From an uncultured Myxococcales bacterium (GTDB lineage Bacteria; Myxococcota_A; Polyangia; Polyangiales; Polyangiaceae): DNA of 64,000 nucleotides. Under the pieces are notes generated by a model. It searched no databases and was not told where the DNA came from. It saw only the letters and a program-made list of their open reading frames with translations. This document shows, one piece after another, positions 34,404-43,071 of the stretch; the first letter of the stretch is position 1, and the number at the start of each line of letters is the position of its first letter. The translations under genes were made by a program, and so were the position numbers. The stretch spans positions 26,520 through 90,519 of the forward strand of contig CALMUT010000372.1 of assembly GCA_937872925.1 (NCBI GenBank), given 5' to 3'.

Positions 34404-37400
34404 GATGTCGCGGCACTCGCGCGACGTCGTCGCATGAACAACGCCAGAACTCCGAGCACGAGCCATCCCGTCGTGCGCGCCGGCGGGCCACGAAGTTGAC
34501 ACCCGCCGCCGTCTGTTGCGACAGCCGCGCCCCGCGCCACGGGTTCTTCTGCGCCTGAAGCCAGGGGGTCCTCGCAGCCCGCGCCAGTCTCTCCAGCTGC
34601 AACACTCCCAGCCTGGTCCACACATTGATCTGCAGCGTTCTCCACGCCGTCCCCATCGACGTCGTCATCGCACGCGTCCCCCACGCCGTCCTCGTCCGTA
34701 TCCAACTGAGCCGGGTCCGCAACGTCAGGACACAGGTCCTCATTGTCCGGGGTGCCGTCGCCGTCTGTGTCTGAGGCCGCAGGCACTGGAGGCAGATCTG
34801 AATCGCAGGCGTCCCCTCGACCGTCCTGGTCCCAGTCAGACTGGTCGGGATTTGCGTGTTTCGGACAGTTGTCATCTTCGTCGACAAAGCCGTCTCCGTC
34901 GTCGTCCTGTTCGCACGCGTCGCCGCGCCCATCGTGGTCCGAGTCCAGCTGGGTCGCGTTCTTCTTCTTCGGACAATTGTCGACATCGTCTTTGATCCCG
35001 TCGCCGTCGTCATCTCCGTCGCAGGCGTCGCCTTTTGCGTCCTTGTCCGTGTCGTTCTGGCCAGCGTTCTTGTGCTTGGGGCAGTTGTCCTGTTGGTCTT
35101 TGACTCCATCATTGTCGTCATCACCATCACAAGCGTCGCCCTTGCCGTCTTTGTCCGTGTCGTTTTGGCCCGCGTTCTTCTGCTTAGGGCAGTTGTCTTT
35201 GTTGTCTTTCACTCCATCGCCGTCATCGTCTCCGTCGCAGGCGTCGCCTTTTCCGTCTTTGTCCGTGTCGTTTTGGCTGGCGTTTTTTACGCTCGGGCAG
35301 TTGTCCTTCTTGTCGTTGACTCCGTCGTTGTCCTTGTCCTTGTCGTTACACGGCCCGGTGCCGTTGTCGCTGCCCCACCACTCCCAATGCCACGCCTCGC
35401 TGGGCACCGTGCGCTTGAAACCGAACTTGCCTGCGTTGCCATTGAGCCAGCTGTAGACGCCGCCGGATGAGGTGTTCAAGTCCAACGCGTGACCGCTCTG
35501 GTGGTTGCTGTAGCCGGGCTTCGCCGCCAAGTTGCAGCTGTTGCAACTGCAGTTCACATAGCAGCTGTACAAATACTGTTGCTCCGACATGCTGCGAAAA
35601 CCGCTGACGATGCGCAGCTGCACCCCGCTCTTCTGCGCAGCAGCCGCCATCTTCATGTAGGCGTTCGCTGTCTTCCACTCCACCTTCTTGCCGTCCACGG
35701 TCACGAGTTGGATCGAAAACGCGCTCCCGCTCTTGTAGCCAGTGGCACTACTCATCTGACAGGAAAGGCTCGAGAGTTCTTCGCGGAGCGCACCCACGTC
35801 TTCTGGCTCGTGCTCCGGCTCCGAGGTGTGTTCGTCCCACTGTGGAAGCGCACAGCTGGACAGCAGAAGGAGCGAAAGCATGCACCCCAACCGCGAGCCC
35901 CTGCCGCGCAGGAGTCGCTGCGCGAAAACACTGCGTGCAACGGACAGACGAGTCCACGACCTTCGGCGTGCCAGAATCCCAACGCCGAGCAAACACCACA
36001 GCGCCAGAGCGTGGCCCCCACGCTGGGGCGCCGGCCCCATGCTGCAACCCGGCTCCGCACCCCTCGAATCGCCGCGGGTGACGGGCGCCATGGCATCGCC
36101 ACATCCGTTCGCGCCGGTGCCGGGTTCGAAGGTGCATGCGTCGTTTGCATTCTCAACGCCGTCGCCGTCTATATCGCCGTCACAAGCGTCGCCCAAACCG
36201 TCTTGATCCGTGTCGGTCTGATCAGGATCGCTGATACCCACGCACACGTCGTCCTCATCCGCCACGCCGTCGTCGTCGGTATCTGCGGCGAGCTGACAGG
36301 CATCGCCCACGGCGTCTTTGTCCGTGTCTAGCTGGTCGGAGTTTGCGACATCCGGGCAGTTGTCGGAGGCGTTGGCCACGCCGTCGCCGTCTCTGTCGGA
36401 GTCACAGGCGTCGCCTTCGCCGTCTTCGTCGGCGTCCGCCTGATCAACGTTTTCAATCTTGGGACAGTTGTCCTCGGCGTCCACGAATCCATCGCCGTCG
36501 TTGTCATCAGCGCAAGCGTCACCCCTGCCGTCTTTGTCGGTATCGGTCTGAGCGGCGTTCTTCGTTTTGGGACAATTGTCTTGTTCGTCTTTGACGCCGT
36601 CTCCGTCATCGTCCACGTCGCAGGCGTCTCCTTTGCCGTCTTTGTCCGTGTCGTTCTGGCCTGCGTTCTTGTGCTTGGGGCAGTTGTCTTTTTCGTCTTT
36701 GACACCGTCACCGTCGTCGTCTCCGTCACAAGCGTCGCCCTTGCCGTCTTTGTCGGTGTCGTTCTGAGCTGCGTTCTTGTCTTTGGGGCAGTTGTCTTTC
36801 TCGTCTTTGACACCGTCGTCGTCGTCATCCCCGTCGCACGCGTCGCCCTTGCCGTCCTTGTCGGTGTCGTTCTGCCCAGAGTTTTTGACGGTCTTGCAGT
36901 TGTCCTGGGAGTCCGGCACTCCGTCCTTATCCGTATCGTCCTTTGAAACGCAGGAGCCGTTTGCTTGGCGCACGCCAATGTCAGATCCGTAATAGAAACG
37001 TAAGATCTGCCCACTGCTAAAGCTCTTGTTCTTCTCCAGACAACGCGCGCCCCACTGGCTCATGCAGCCGCGATTCTGTCCGAACCCGGGCGGACCAATG
37101 TACCCCAGCGACGTCTGCTGTACGCTCTTGCCGCTCTTGCCAGCGTTGTAGGTGACGTACTTCTCCATGGCGTGGCCAGGGTTGCCCTTGCACGCAGAGC
37201 CGCCTGTATTGGGGTCGCCGCTAACGTAGAACCCGTACGTCAACGTGCCATTGTACGCGAGGTACTGTCCCGCAGTGTTCTTGACGGCCTGCTTCGCACG
37301 CTCGCTTGGCTTCGCTCCGCAGCCGTAGACCTGACAGCCTTGGCTGTCACAAATGCTGCCCTTCGTTGCCAACGCGTAGTAGGCGACGGAGCGTGCAGCG

Positions 37401-37645
37401 ATAGCTTGAGCCTCCAGCGCCTGCAAGTCAGCGCCACCGTTTTCGCAGGTGATGACGTGCGGCAAGTAGTCGTCCTCCATGCTCTTGGTGCCCTTGCCGA
37501 TCACGGGGATGCTGCAGTAGGCCTTGGACGGCGCTTGGACGGCCTCGGCGTGGGTGCCAACGAACTCTTCCGACTCGGGCATCGGGCCGCAGGCGAGGAG
37601 AAACAAGCTCGCTAGTCCACCGCAGAGCGCACGCAGATCCATCAT
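34400..37645 (-). CDS. SpoIID-like plus M15 peptidase-like surface protein with two thrombospondin type 3 arrays (apparent two-gene fusion)
   Basis: 1081 residues from the ATG at 37645. The first half has lipobox LFLLACGPM, a SpoIID-like domain (EAQAIAARSVAYYALATKGS) and about eight Asp-rich thrombospondin type 3 repeats (NDTDKDGKGDACDGD). It then has a Cys-hydrophobic-Arg sorting tail (ALWCLLGVGILARRR). Without a stop it runs into a second signal peptide and lipobox (MLSLLLLSSCALPQ, ATG at 35881), an M15/VanY-like peptidase domain (GYSNHQSGHALDLN, AWHWEWWG), about seven more repeats and a second sorting tail. Each half looks like a complete exported protein, so a lost stop codon or a sequence error at the junction is suspected. 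The last codon overlaps the convergent kinase stop by 4 bp. Confidence 0.8.
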   Translation of the reverse strand: MMDLRALCGGLASLFLLACGPMPESEEFVGTHAEAVQAPSKAYCSIPVIGKGTKSMEDDYLPHVITCENGGADLQALEAQAIAARSVAYYALATKGSICDSQGCQVYGCGAKPSERAKQAVKNTAGQYLAYNGTLTYGFYVSGDPNTGGSACKGNPGHAMEKYVTYNAGKSGKSVQQTSLGYIGPPGFGQNRGCMSQWGARCLEKNKSFSSGQILRFYYGSDIGVRQANGSCVSKDDTDKDGVPDSQDNCKTVKNSGQNDTDKDGKGDACDGDDDDDGVKDEKDNCPKDKNAAQNDTDKDGKGDACDGDDDGDGVKDEKDNCPKHKNAGQNDTDKDGKGDACDVDDDGDGVKDEQDNCPKTKNAAQTDTDKDGRGDACADDNDGDGFVDAEDNCPKIENVDQADADEDGEGDACDSDRDGDGVANASDNCPDVANSDQLDTDKDAVGDACQLAADTDDDGVADEDDVCVGISDPDQTDTDQDGLGDACDGDIDGDGVENANDACTFEPGTGANGCGDAMAPVTRGDSRGAEPGCSMGPAPQRGGHALALWCLLGVGILARRRSWTRLSVARSVFAQRLLRGRGSRLGCMLSLLLLSSCALPQWDEHTSEPEHEPEDVGALREELSSLSCQMSSATGYKSGSAFSIQLVTVDGKKVEWKTANAYMKMAAAAQKSGVQLRIVSGFRSMSEQQYLYSCYVNCSCNSCNLAAKPGYSNHQSGHALDLNTSSGGVYSWLNGNAGKFGFKRTVPSEAWHWEWWGSDNGTGPCNDKDKDNDGVNDKKDNCPSVKNASQNDTDKDGKGDACDGDDDGDGVKDNKDNCPKQKNAGQNDTDKDGKGDACDGDDDNDGVKDQQDNCPKHKNAGQNDTDKDAKGDACDGDDDGDGIKDDVDNCPKKKNATQLDSDHDGRGDACEQDDDGDGFVDEDDNCPKHANPDQSDWDQDGRGDACDSDLPPVPAASDTDGDGTPDNEDLCPDVADPAQLDTDEDGVGDACDDDVDGDGVENAADQCVDQAGSVAAGETGAGCEDPLASGAEEPVARGAAVATDGGGCQLRGPPARTTGWLVLGVLALFMRRRRASAATS

Positions 37646-38015
37646 GAATCCTGGGAACTGCAAACCAGGGACCAACCGGCGAATCCCCAAAACCCTGTAC
37701 AGCTGCCCGGCAAAAAGGTCGGGGCTGGTCACTCCGCCCCCAGCTGCAGTGCCCCGGCTGGTCACTGCAGCCCCACCCGCCCGCCGCCGCTGGGACGCGC
37801 AAGGGGGGCCGCGGTGGCGACGACGGCGGCGGGCCCAGCACAACGGCGCGCTGCTACTTGCCGCGGGAGGCCTTGGTGTGGCGCCCCGCCGCTGAGAAAC
37901 CGAGGTGCGCTACGGCGTGCCGTCGCAGAAAGTCGCGTGAATCTGACGCAACTGTGCACGCGCTGCCGTACCCGACCTTGGACGCGCCGTCGGAGACTGC
38001 GCTAGATACGCGCGC
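37646..38015. other. Gene-free divergent region with repeats
   Basis: 370 bp between the divergent surface-protein gene (start 37645) and the ATP-grasp gene (start 38016). It contains two direct copies of GGCTGGTCACT and an inverted repeat CTGCAGTG/CACTGCAG, described separately. The rest is GC-rich without a credible reading frame. Confidence 0.6.
37723..37770. promoter_or_regulatory. Tandem operator-like repeats
   Basis: GGCTGGTCACT occurs at 37723-37733 and again at 37756-37766, 33 bp apart, close to three helical turns. The second copy overlaps an inverted repeat CTGCAGTG (37744-37751) and CACTGCAG (37763-37770). Phased copies of this kind are typical of protein-binding sites. They lie about 80-125 bp upstream of the surface-protein start. 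Confidence 0.4.
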
Positions 38016-38966
38016 ATGCATGATCTCGCCGTTCTCTTCGAGCACCCCGCGTGGCAAGAGCCGCTCTTTGCAGCTCTCGACGCGCGCGGCGTCGACTACG
38101 TCCGCGTCGACCTGAAGCAAGCCGCGTACGGAAGCGACGACGCTGCGCCAGCGCGGGTTGCATTCAACCAAGCCAGCCCCAGCGCCTACGTACGTGGGCA
38201 CGAACGCGCTGTACCGCAGGCGCTCGCCTACATGCGCCACCTCGCTCGCCTCGGCTGTGACGTCATCAACGGCGCGGACGCTTTCTCGATGGAGCTCTCC
38301 AAGGCCGCACAAGTCGCGCTGTGTCGACAGCTGGGCATCGACCACCCGCAGTCCGTCATCTTCAACGATGTCGAAGCAGCCATCGAGAAGACAACGTCTT
38401 GGCCACGGTTGCTCAAGCCGGATTTGGGTGGCAGCGGCGCACGCATTCAAGTCGTCAGCGGCCCGGAAGAGCTGCGCGCCGCCTTCGCCGACTCGAACAT
38501 CTGGGCACCGGACAACCTGTTCCTGCTGCAAGAGTATCTGCCCCACGATCCCGAGCACGGCATCATTCGATTGGAGATCCTGGAAGGCGAGCTGCTCTAC
38601 CCCATGCGCGTCGTCACCCACGGGCGCTTCAATCTCTGCCCTTCCCCGGTCTGCAACCCCGGAGACGGCGACGGCGTCTGCGAAGTGCCAGCGGTCGCGA
38701 GCGCGCCGGTCGAGTTCTATCCATACCCGGAGGTCCCGAGCGTCGCCGTAGAAAGCGCCAAACGGATCCTGGCGGCGTCCCACATCGACATCGGCGGCGT
38801 GGAATACCTAGAAACTCCGGACGGACGGCGCGTGTTCTACGACGTCAACGCGAACTCGAATCTTCGGCCGAGTGTGGCGGCTCACTTCGACCTGCAACCC
38901 TTCGAGCGCGTGGCGGATTTCTTGCTGAAGCGCGTGGCCGAGGCCCACTCCAAAGCAAGCGGTTGA
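38016..38966 (+). CDS. RimK-like ATP-grasp enzyme
   Basis: 316 residues with no signal peptide. ATP-grasp landmarks are visible: WPRLLKPDLGGSGARIQVVS (ATP-binding Lys and Gly loop), LFLLQEYLPHDPEHGIIRLE and the metal-binding YDVNANSNL near the C-terminus. The family joins a carboxylate to an amine or thiol with ATP, and RimK-like members add amino acids to proteins or small molecules. The length equals gshB but the sequence is distinct. No adjacent gene suggests the substrate. Confidence 0.8.
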   Translation: MHDLAVLFEHPAWQEPLFAALDARGVDYVRVDLKQAAYGSDDAAPARVAFNQASPSAYVRGHERAVPQALAYMRHLARLGCDVINGADAFSMELSKAAQVALCRQLGIDHPQSVIFNDVEAAIEKTTSWPRLLKPDLGGSGARIQVVSGPEELRAAFADSNIWAPDNLFLLQEYLPHDPEHGIIRLEILEGELLYPMRVVTHGRFNLCPSPVCNPGDGDGVCEVPAVASAPVEFYPYPEVPSVAVESAKRILAASHIDIGGVEYLETPDGRRVFYDVNANSNLRPSVAAHFDLQPFERVADFLLKRVAEAHSKASG

Positions 38967-39065
38967 TTCCCGCAGCCACACTCTAGGCACGCGCCGGCAA
39001 CTCAACTTTGCGCGCATCGGACGCGTGCATTCGATTCCCACGTTCTTTGGGCTAAACTCCGCAGC

Positions 39066-40388
39066 ATGCGCGCTTCGATCGCTCTGTCCCTCGCACTGCT
39101 CCTGCTCGCACCCGCGGCGCACGCCGACGCCATCGACGACCTAGCGCCCGGCGCCTGGTACCAGATCCCGAACAGCAAGATGCGTGACGTCTGCCCGCCG
39201 AACGAACCCGCATACGACTGGCACTTCCACTGCCAAAACGTCACCGCGGCCTGGAACGGCGGCGCCGTCGACACCACGCGGGGGCGCCTGCTGCTCTGGG
39301 GAGGCGGACACGCGGACTACAAGGGCAACGAGATCTACGCCTTCGACTTCGCGGCGCTCACCTGGTCGCTAGTCTGGGGCCCAACGCCGGACGCGCAGAT
39401 CCCATCGGGCGGCACTCACGAAACCTACGACGACGGCAACCCTGGCTCGCGCCACACCTATTCCGGACTCGCGTACGTGCCAACGACGGACAGCCTGCTC
39501 ACCATGGGCGGCAGCCTGTGGCAGAGCGGTTCGTATTCCGGCGCCACCTGGGCGTTTTCTTTTGGGGATGGGAAGTGGTCGCGCAAAGCCGACGAAGGGG
39601 AAAGCGACTCTTTTGGCGACCCAAGCGTCTTTGATCCAGTGTCCGGTCACGTGTTCCGGCGCGCCAACCGGCGCATGCAGGAGTACGATCCCGTGGCGGA
39701 TACATATACAGGGCGCGCCGAGTCCAACGGAGGATTCTGGGCGTCCAACGTCTCTGCGGCTTTGGATCCCGAGGCGCGATTGATGGTCATCGTCGGCGAC
39801 GGCCGCGTGGACCTGTATCACTTGGATACGGACAAGTACGAACAAGACGTCGCGATCACCGGCGCCAACGCCCAAGACTTGTTTGGCGGCTCCTCCCCCG
39901 GCATCGACTTCGACCCCGCGCAAAAGAAGTTCGTACTCTGGCACGGAGGGCTGGACGTGTACACCTTCGACCCAGTTGCGAAGAGCTTCGAGAAGCACGC
40001 CGGCAGCGGCGACGACCCGGGCGCCGTCACCACCAGCGGCGGCGTGTTCGGACGCTTTCGATTCATCCCAAGCCGCAACGTCTTTGCCCGCGTCAACGAC
40101 GTCGACGAAGACGTATTCGTGTTCCGGCTCGCCCCCGGCAAAGGCACGCCCGTCACGCCACCCCCACCTGGCAGCGGCGGCAACGGCGGTGGCAGTGGCA
40201 ATGGCGGCGCGAGCAGCGGCGGCACGGTCGGCACCGGCGCGGCTGCCAGCGCCGCCCCGAGCGACGACAGCGGCTGCGGCTGCCGGCAGGCGCGCGACTC
40301 ACGTACTCCAACGCACGGGATTGCACTGTTCGCCCTCGCCGCGACGCTACTGCGGCGCCGGCGGCGGTTGCGCCATCACTTCCGATAA
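39066..40388 (+). CDS. Secreted kelch-like beta-propeller with sorting tail
   Basis: 440 residues. A signal peptide ends at PAAHADA. The domain has repeated propeller blades with GRLLLWGGGHADYKGNEIYAF, YVPTTDSLLTMGG and SVFDPVSGHVFRR, typical of galactose-oxidase/kelch folds. The putative copper ligands of galactose oxidase are not apparent. A Gly/Ser/Ala linker leads to CGCRQARDS, a hydrophobic helix (IALFALAATLL) and RRRRR, a MYXO-CTERM-like tail that is expected to be processed at the cell surface. Confidence 0.8.
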   Translation: MRASIALSLALLLLAPAAHADAIDDLAPGAWYQIPNSKMRDVCPPNEPAYDWHFHCQNVTAAWNGGAVDTTRGRLLLWGGGHADYKGNEIYAFDFAALTWSLVWGPTPDAQIPSGGTHETYDDGNPGSRHTYSGLAYVPTTDSLLTMGGSLWQSGSYSGATWAFSFGDGKWSRKADEGESDSFGDPSVFDPVSGHVFRRANRRMQEYDPVADTYTGRAESNGGFWASNVSAALDPEARLMVIVGDGRVDLYHLDTDKYEQDVAITGANAQDLFGGSSPGIDFDPAQKKFVLWHGGLDVYTFDPVAKSFEKHAGSGDDPGAVTTSGGVFGRFRFIPSRNVFARVNDVDEDVFVFRLAPGKGTPVTPPPPGSGGNGGGSGNGGASSGGTVGTGAAASAAPSDDSGCGCRQARDSRTPTHGIALFALAATLLRRRRRLRHHFR

Positions 40389-40719
40389 TCGGCGGGCAAA
40401 CGCTTGTCTAAACTGATCTTGGCGGTTTTTGTCGAACAGCTCCATGCGCATGGCTGAGTCGAGACCCCCTTCGTTGGCGCGACGTTGTGCAGCGCCGCTG
40501 TCCCGCGACTCTTGCGACGAGAAGTCCTGCTAGGCCGCCAGCATGGGTCGGTCTGGCAGGGTGTCTGCCATGCGACCGACCTTGAGGCGTTTGAGGGGCG
40601 ACGACGAGAAGGCGCCGATTCTGGCGCCGCTCCTCTCGCTCCCCCGGCGTCAGCGTTTCCGGTGTGCCGCCGGGCGTTGCCGCGCTATCGTCGTCGTGAT
40701 CGACGGAATGGGCACGCAG
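40389..40719. other. 331-bp stretch without a supported gene
   Basis: No convincing coding signal. Minus-strand frames here lack starts and family features. One short minus-strand reading near 40390-40480 (LDSAMRMELFDKNRQ) looks gene-like but has no start, so it may be a remnant. The downstream lipoprotein promoter should lie in the right part, but no clear -10/-35 pair is seen. Confidence 0.4.
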
Positions 40720-41322
40720 ATGAAGCTGAAAGCGTTGCCAGGGCTGATGCTTCTCGGCGCCTGGGCCTGTGGGCCCAAAGCGCATCCGGTCCAGCAGGAC
40801 AACCGCGTCGTTCCGGTCGCTGACAACGCGGGAATGCGCGACCCGATGCCTGTCCTCCCCGCTGCAATTCAACCTCAAACCACCGATCTTGAGACTTCCA
40901 GCAGCCAAGAAGAATGCGCGGGGTGTGCGTTCCGTCCCATTTTGTACGGGCAGGCTTGCAGCGGGATCGACGTTAACGAGGTGGGTATGCTCTGCAGTCG
41001 GCAGTTGGGCAAACCAACGGCCGTGGGCCCGCCGTCGTTGAGGGCCAACGTGCAAGCCTGTAAACCCGACTGCTGCACCTACACAAACCCACCACATCGA
41101 TCCGCCAAGGGGGGATGCGAAGACTGCAATTACGCCTCTGTGGTCTATTCCCACGCATGCACCCCCGACGTCGCGACGCACGACGAGGTCTTGCTCTGCG
41201 CACACGCCGCAAACCACGTGATGCGGCCGATCACGAATCGCGGCGTTCAGTTTCGTTCTCGAGTGCGCCCCTGCACGCAATCTTGCTGTGCGGACCTCAC
41301 CAGCAGACACGGGTCGCCGTGA
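40720..41322 (+). CDS. Cys-rich lipoprotein with internal duplication
   Basis: 200 residues from the ATG at 40720, giving a signal peptide and lipobox GAWACGPK. The mature part contains two copies of a roughly 65-residue Cys module, the first with CAGCAFRPILYGQACSG and CKPDCCTYT, the second with CEDCNYASVVYSHACTP and CTQSCCADL. Conserved Cys and His spacing suggests metal binding or a disulfide fold. The family is not recognised. The overlapping minus-strand frame is an antisense shadow. Confidence 0.65.
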   Translation: MKLKALPGLMLLGAWACGPKAHPVQQDNRVVPVADNAGMRDPMPVLPAAIQPQTTDLETSSSQEECAGCAFRPILYGQACSGIDVNEVGMLCSRQLGKPTAVGPPSLRANVQACKPDCCTYTNPPHRSAKGGCEDCNYASVVYSHACTPDVATHDEVLLCAHAANHVMRPITNRGVQFRSRVRPCTQSCCADLTSRHGSP

Positions 41323-41399
41323 GCTCCCCGGCTCAGCACAAGGGAAGGGCGCTTCCAGCACGCTGGCACTCAAGATCGGAAGCCAGTTTCGGGCGCCCT

Positions 41400-41957
41400 T
41401 CACGCTTCGGTCGAGCCACCGTTTGCGAGACGGCTCCTAGTCGAGCGCCATGCCAACGCGCATGCGATCCCGTTAACCAACCAACCTGCCGCAGCGATGC
41501 CAGCGCTGGTGGTTTGGACGCTGGCCTGCCGCTTCATCCACCCTGAGATGCCTCGGAGAGTGTACTGAGTCGCGAGTTCTTCGATTGGAGGTGGCGACGA
41601 AAGAACTATCGGCAGCACGTGGAGTCCAGCAAATAGCACCAGATGACCCATGAGCAGGAACAGCACACCGAAGACTGGCCAATCGATCCGCCGGCGCAGG
41701 GTCGAGTAGATGGTCAGTCCCGCGCCGACTGCAAACATCAACCAGCCTGAGTACACCAGCGGCGTCAACGCTTTCTGCTGTGCGAGTATTCCAGCGAGTC
41801 GTGCGGTCGTCTGAGGAGATGCCTGGGACTGAAACACTTGGGCAGCCTGGCTCAGCCCGTACGCTTGGCGAGCGGCGAGCCCCACCAGCAGAGCCTGCCC
41901 CAGCAGCAGCAACGCAAAAGGGCCGGCGCGAGCTTGGACGGAGGGAGAGCTATTCAA
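41400..41957 (-). CDS. Four-helix membrane protein, unknown
   Basis: 185 residues starting at TTG 41957, chosen because GGAGACAGG precedes it at good spacing. Hydrophobic helices lie near 12-30 (ALLLLGQALLVGLAARQAY), 60-82 (YSGWLMFAVGAGLTIYS), 90-115 (VFGVLFLLMGHLVLFAGLHV) and 150-170. The function is unknown. Its stop is close to the 3' end of the plus-strand lipoprotein gene. Confidence 0.6.
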   Translation of the reverse strand: MNSSPSVQARAGPFALLLLGQALLVGLAARQAYGLSQAAQVFQSQASPQTTARLAGILAQQKALTPLVYSGWLMFAVGAGLTIYSTLRRRIDWPVFGVLFLLMGHLVLFAGLHVLPIVLSSPPPIEELATQYTLRGISGWMKRQASVQTTSAGIAAAGWLVNGIACALAWRSTRSRLANGGSTEA

Positions 41958-42452
41958 GGACCTGTCTCCGGACGCGAGAGGCCATTTGCTTGCCTTGCCG
42001 GAGCAGCTCGATGCGGACCGACGCGATGGTTTTTGACACTCGAGAAGGATGGATCGCCTTCCCAGCTGCAGCACTGGATATAATTCGCACACGGCTGCGC
42101 TGATTGCTTTGCGGCGCTATCGCCCTGCATGCGTGCGGGTTCCCGCCGGAGGAACCCGGATCTGGCTGCCGCTCGGTCAGGAAAGCCACGGTCACAAGCA
42201 TGACCGTCGACACCAGCCGACACGAGCGCTGAACCGCGTCGGGTTCTCGAATGCGGACGGCTGAGCCGCCTCGCGCGCTCTGGGCCTGGCCCAGGCACCG
42301 GCCACGTGCGGGATGCTGAACATCGATTCACGGGCTGGCCGGCCTAGGCAGCCGCGTGGCCCAGAAAAGTCTGCCCGTTCATGCCAAACCGCGGGAAAAC
42401 ACGCTTCGAGCTTGCGCGGACCCCGACTGCGATCTAGGGTCCGCGCCCCCCT
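41958..42452. other. 495-bp gene-free stretch upstream of rplU
   Basis: No coding frame is convincing. It contains a perfect TATAAT at 42079-42084 and a perfect TTGACA at 42033-42038, but they are 40 bp apart and do not pair as one promoter. The rplU promoter is probably in the right part. The long leader could hold the regulatory site expected for a ribosomal-protein operon, but I see no clear hairpin homologous to a known leader. Confidence 0.4.
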
Positions 42453-42764
42453 ATGAAAGCGGCAGTAATTCGAACGGGCGGTAAGCAATACCGCGTGGCT
42501 GAAGGCGATGTCATCCAGGTCGAGAAGATCGAAGGTGACAAAGGCGCCAAGGTCGAGTTCGGCGAGGTGCTCCTCGTCGGTGGTGACAGCGTCAAAGTGG
42601 GCAAGCCCACGGTGAGCGGTGCGAAGGTCTCTGGCGAGATCGTCGGACAAGAGCGCGGCGACAAGATCGTCGTCTTCAAGTTCAAACGGCGCAAGCGTCA
42701 CCATCGCAAGGCGGGTCACCGTCAGAATCTGACGCAGGTAAAGATCACCGGGATTACGGGCTGA
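42453..42764 (+). CDS. rplU: 50S ribosomal protein L21
   Basis: 103 residues beginning MKAAVIRTGGKQYRVAEGD and containing VVFKFKRRKRHHRKAGHRQ, the highly conserved L21 signatures. It binds 23S rRNA. The next gene, rpmA, begins 5 nt after its stop. Confidence 0.98.
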   Translation: MKAAVIRTGGKQYRVAEGDVIQVEKIEGDKGAKVEFGEVLLVGGDSVKVGKPTVSGAKVSGEIVGQERGDKIVVFKFKRRKRHHRKAGHRQNLTQVKITGITG

Positions 42765-42768
42765 GACA

Positions 42769-43044
42769 ATGGCACACAAAAAAGGTGGCGGCTCCACACG
42801 CAACGGCCGCGGTTCGAACGCACAACATCGCGGCGTCAAAGTCTACGGCGGCCAAGCCGTGCGTGCCGGCGGTATCCTGGTTCGTCAGGTCGGCGAGAGC
42901 ATCAGCCCCGGGCGCAACGTCGGGAAGGGCAAAGACTTCACGCTGTTCTCCCTAGTCGACGGCACCGTCGCCTACGAGTGGGCAACACGCACCAAGAAGC
43001 GCGTCAGTGTGTACCCCGAAGGCCAAGCGCCCAAGGCCATCTGA
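42769..43044 (+). CDS. rpmA: 50S ribosomal protein L27
   Basis: 91 residues starting MAHKKGGGSTRNGRGSN, the canonical L27 N-terminus that reaches the peptidyl-transferase centre, followed by VKVYGGQAVRAGGILVRQ. There is no N-terminal cleavage extension as in Firmicutes. The usual third gene, obgE, is absent here; a HAD hydrolase follows 28 nt later. Confidence 0.98.
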   Translation: MAHKKGGGSTRNGRGSNAQHRGVKVYGGQAVRAGGILVRQVGESISPGRNVGKGKDFTLFSLVDGTVAYEWATRTKKRVSVYPEGQAPKAI

Positions 43045-43071
43045 TCCTCGCGGCGGAGCTCGGACTCCGCG

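Noticed and set aside
40408..41403. Long minus-strand frame of 331 residues
   Set aside because: It is antisense to the clear lipoprotein at 40720 and has the biased composition of a shadow frame, with no domain.
42033..42084. TTGACA and TATAAT as one promoter upstream of rplU
   Set aside because: They are 40 bp apart; neither has a partner at 16-18 bp.
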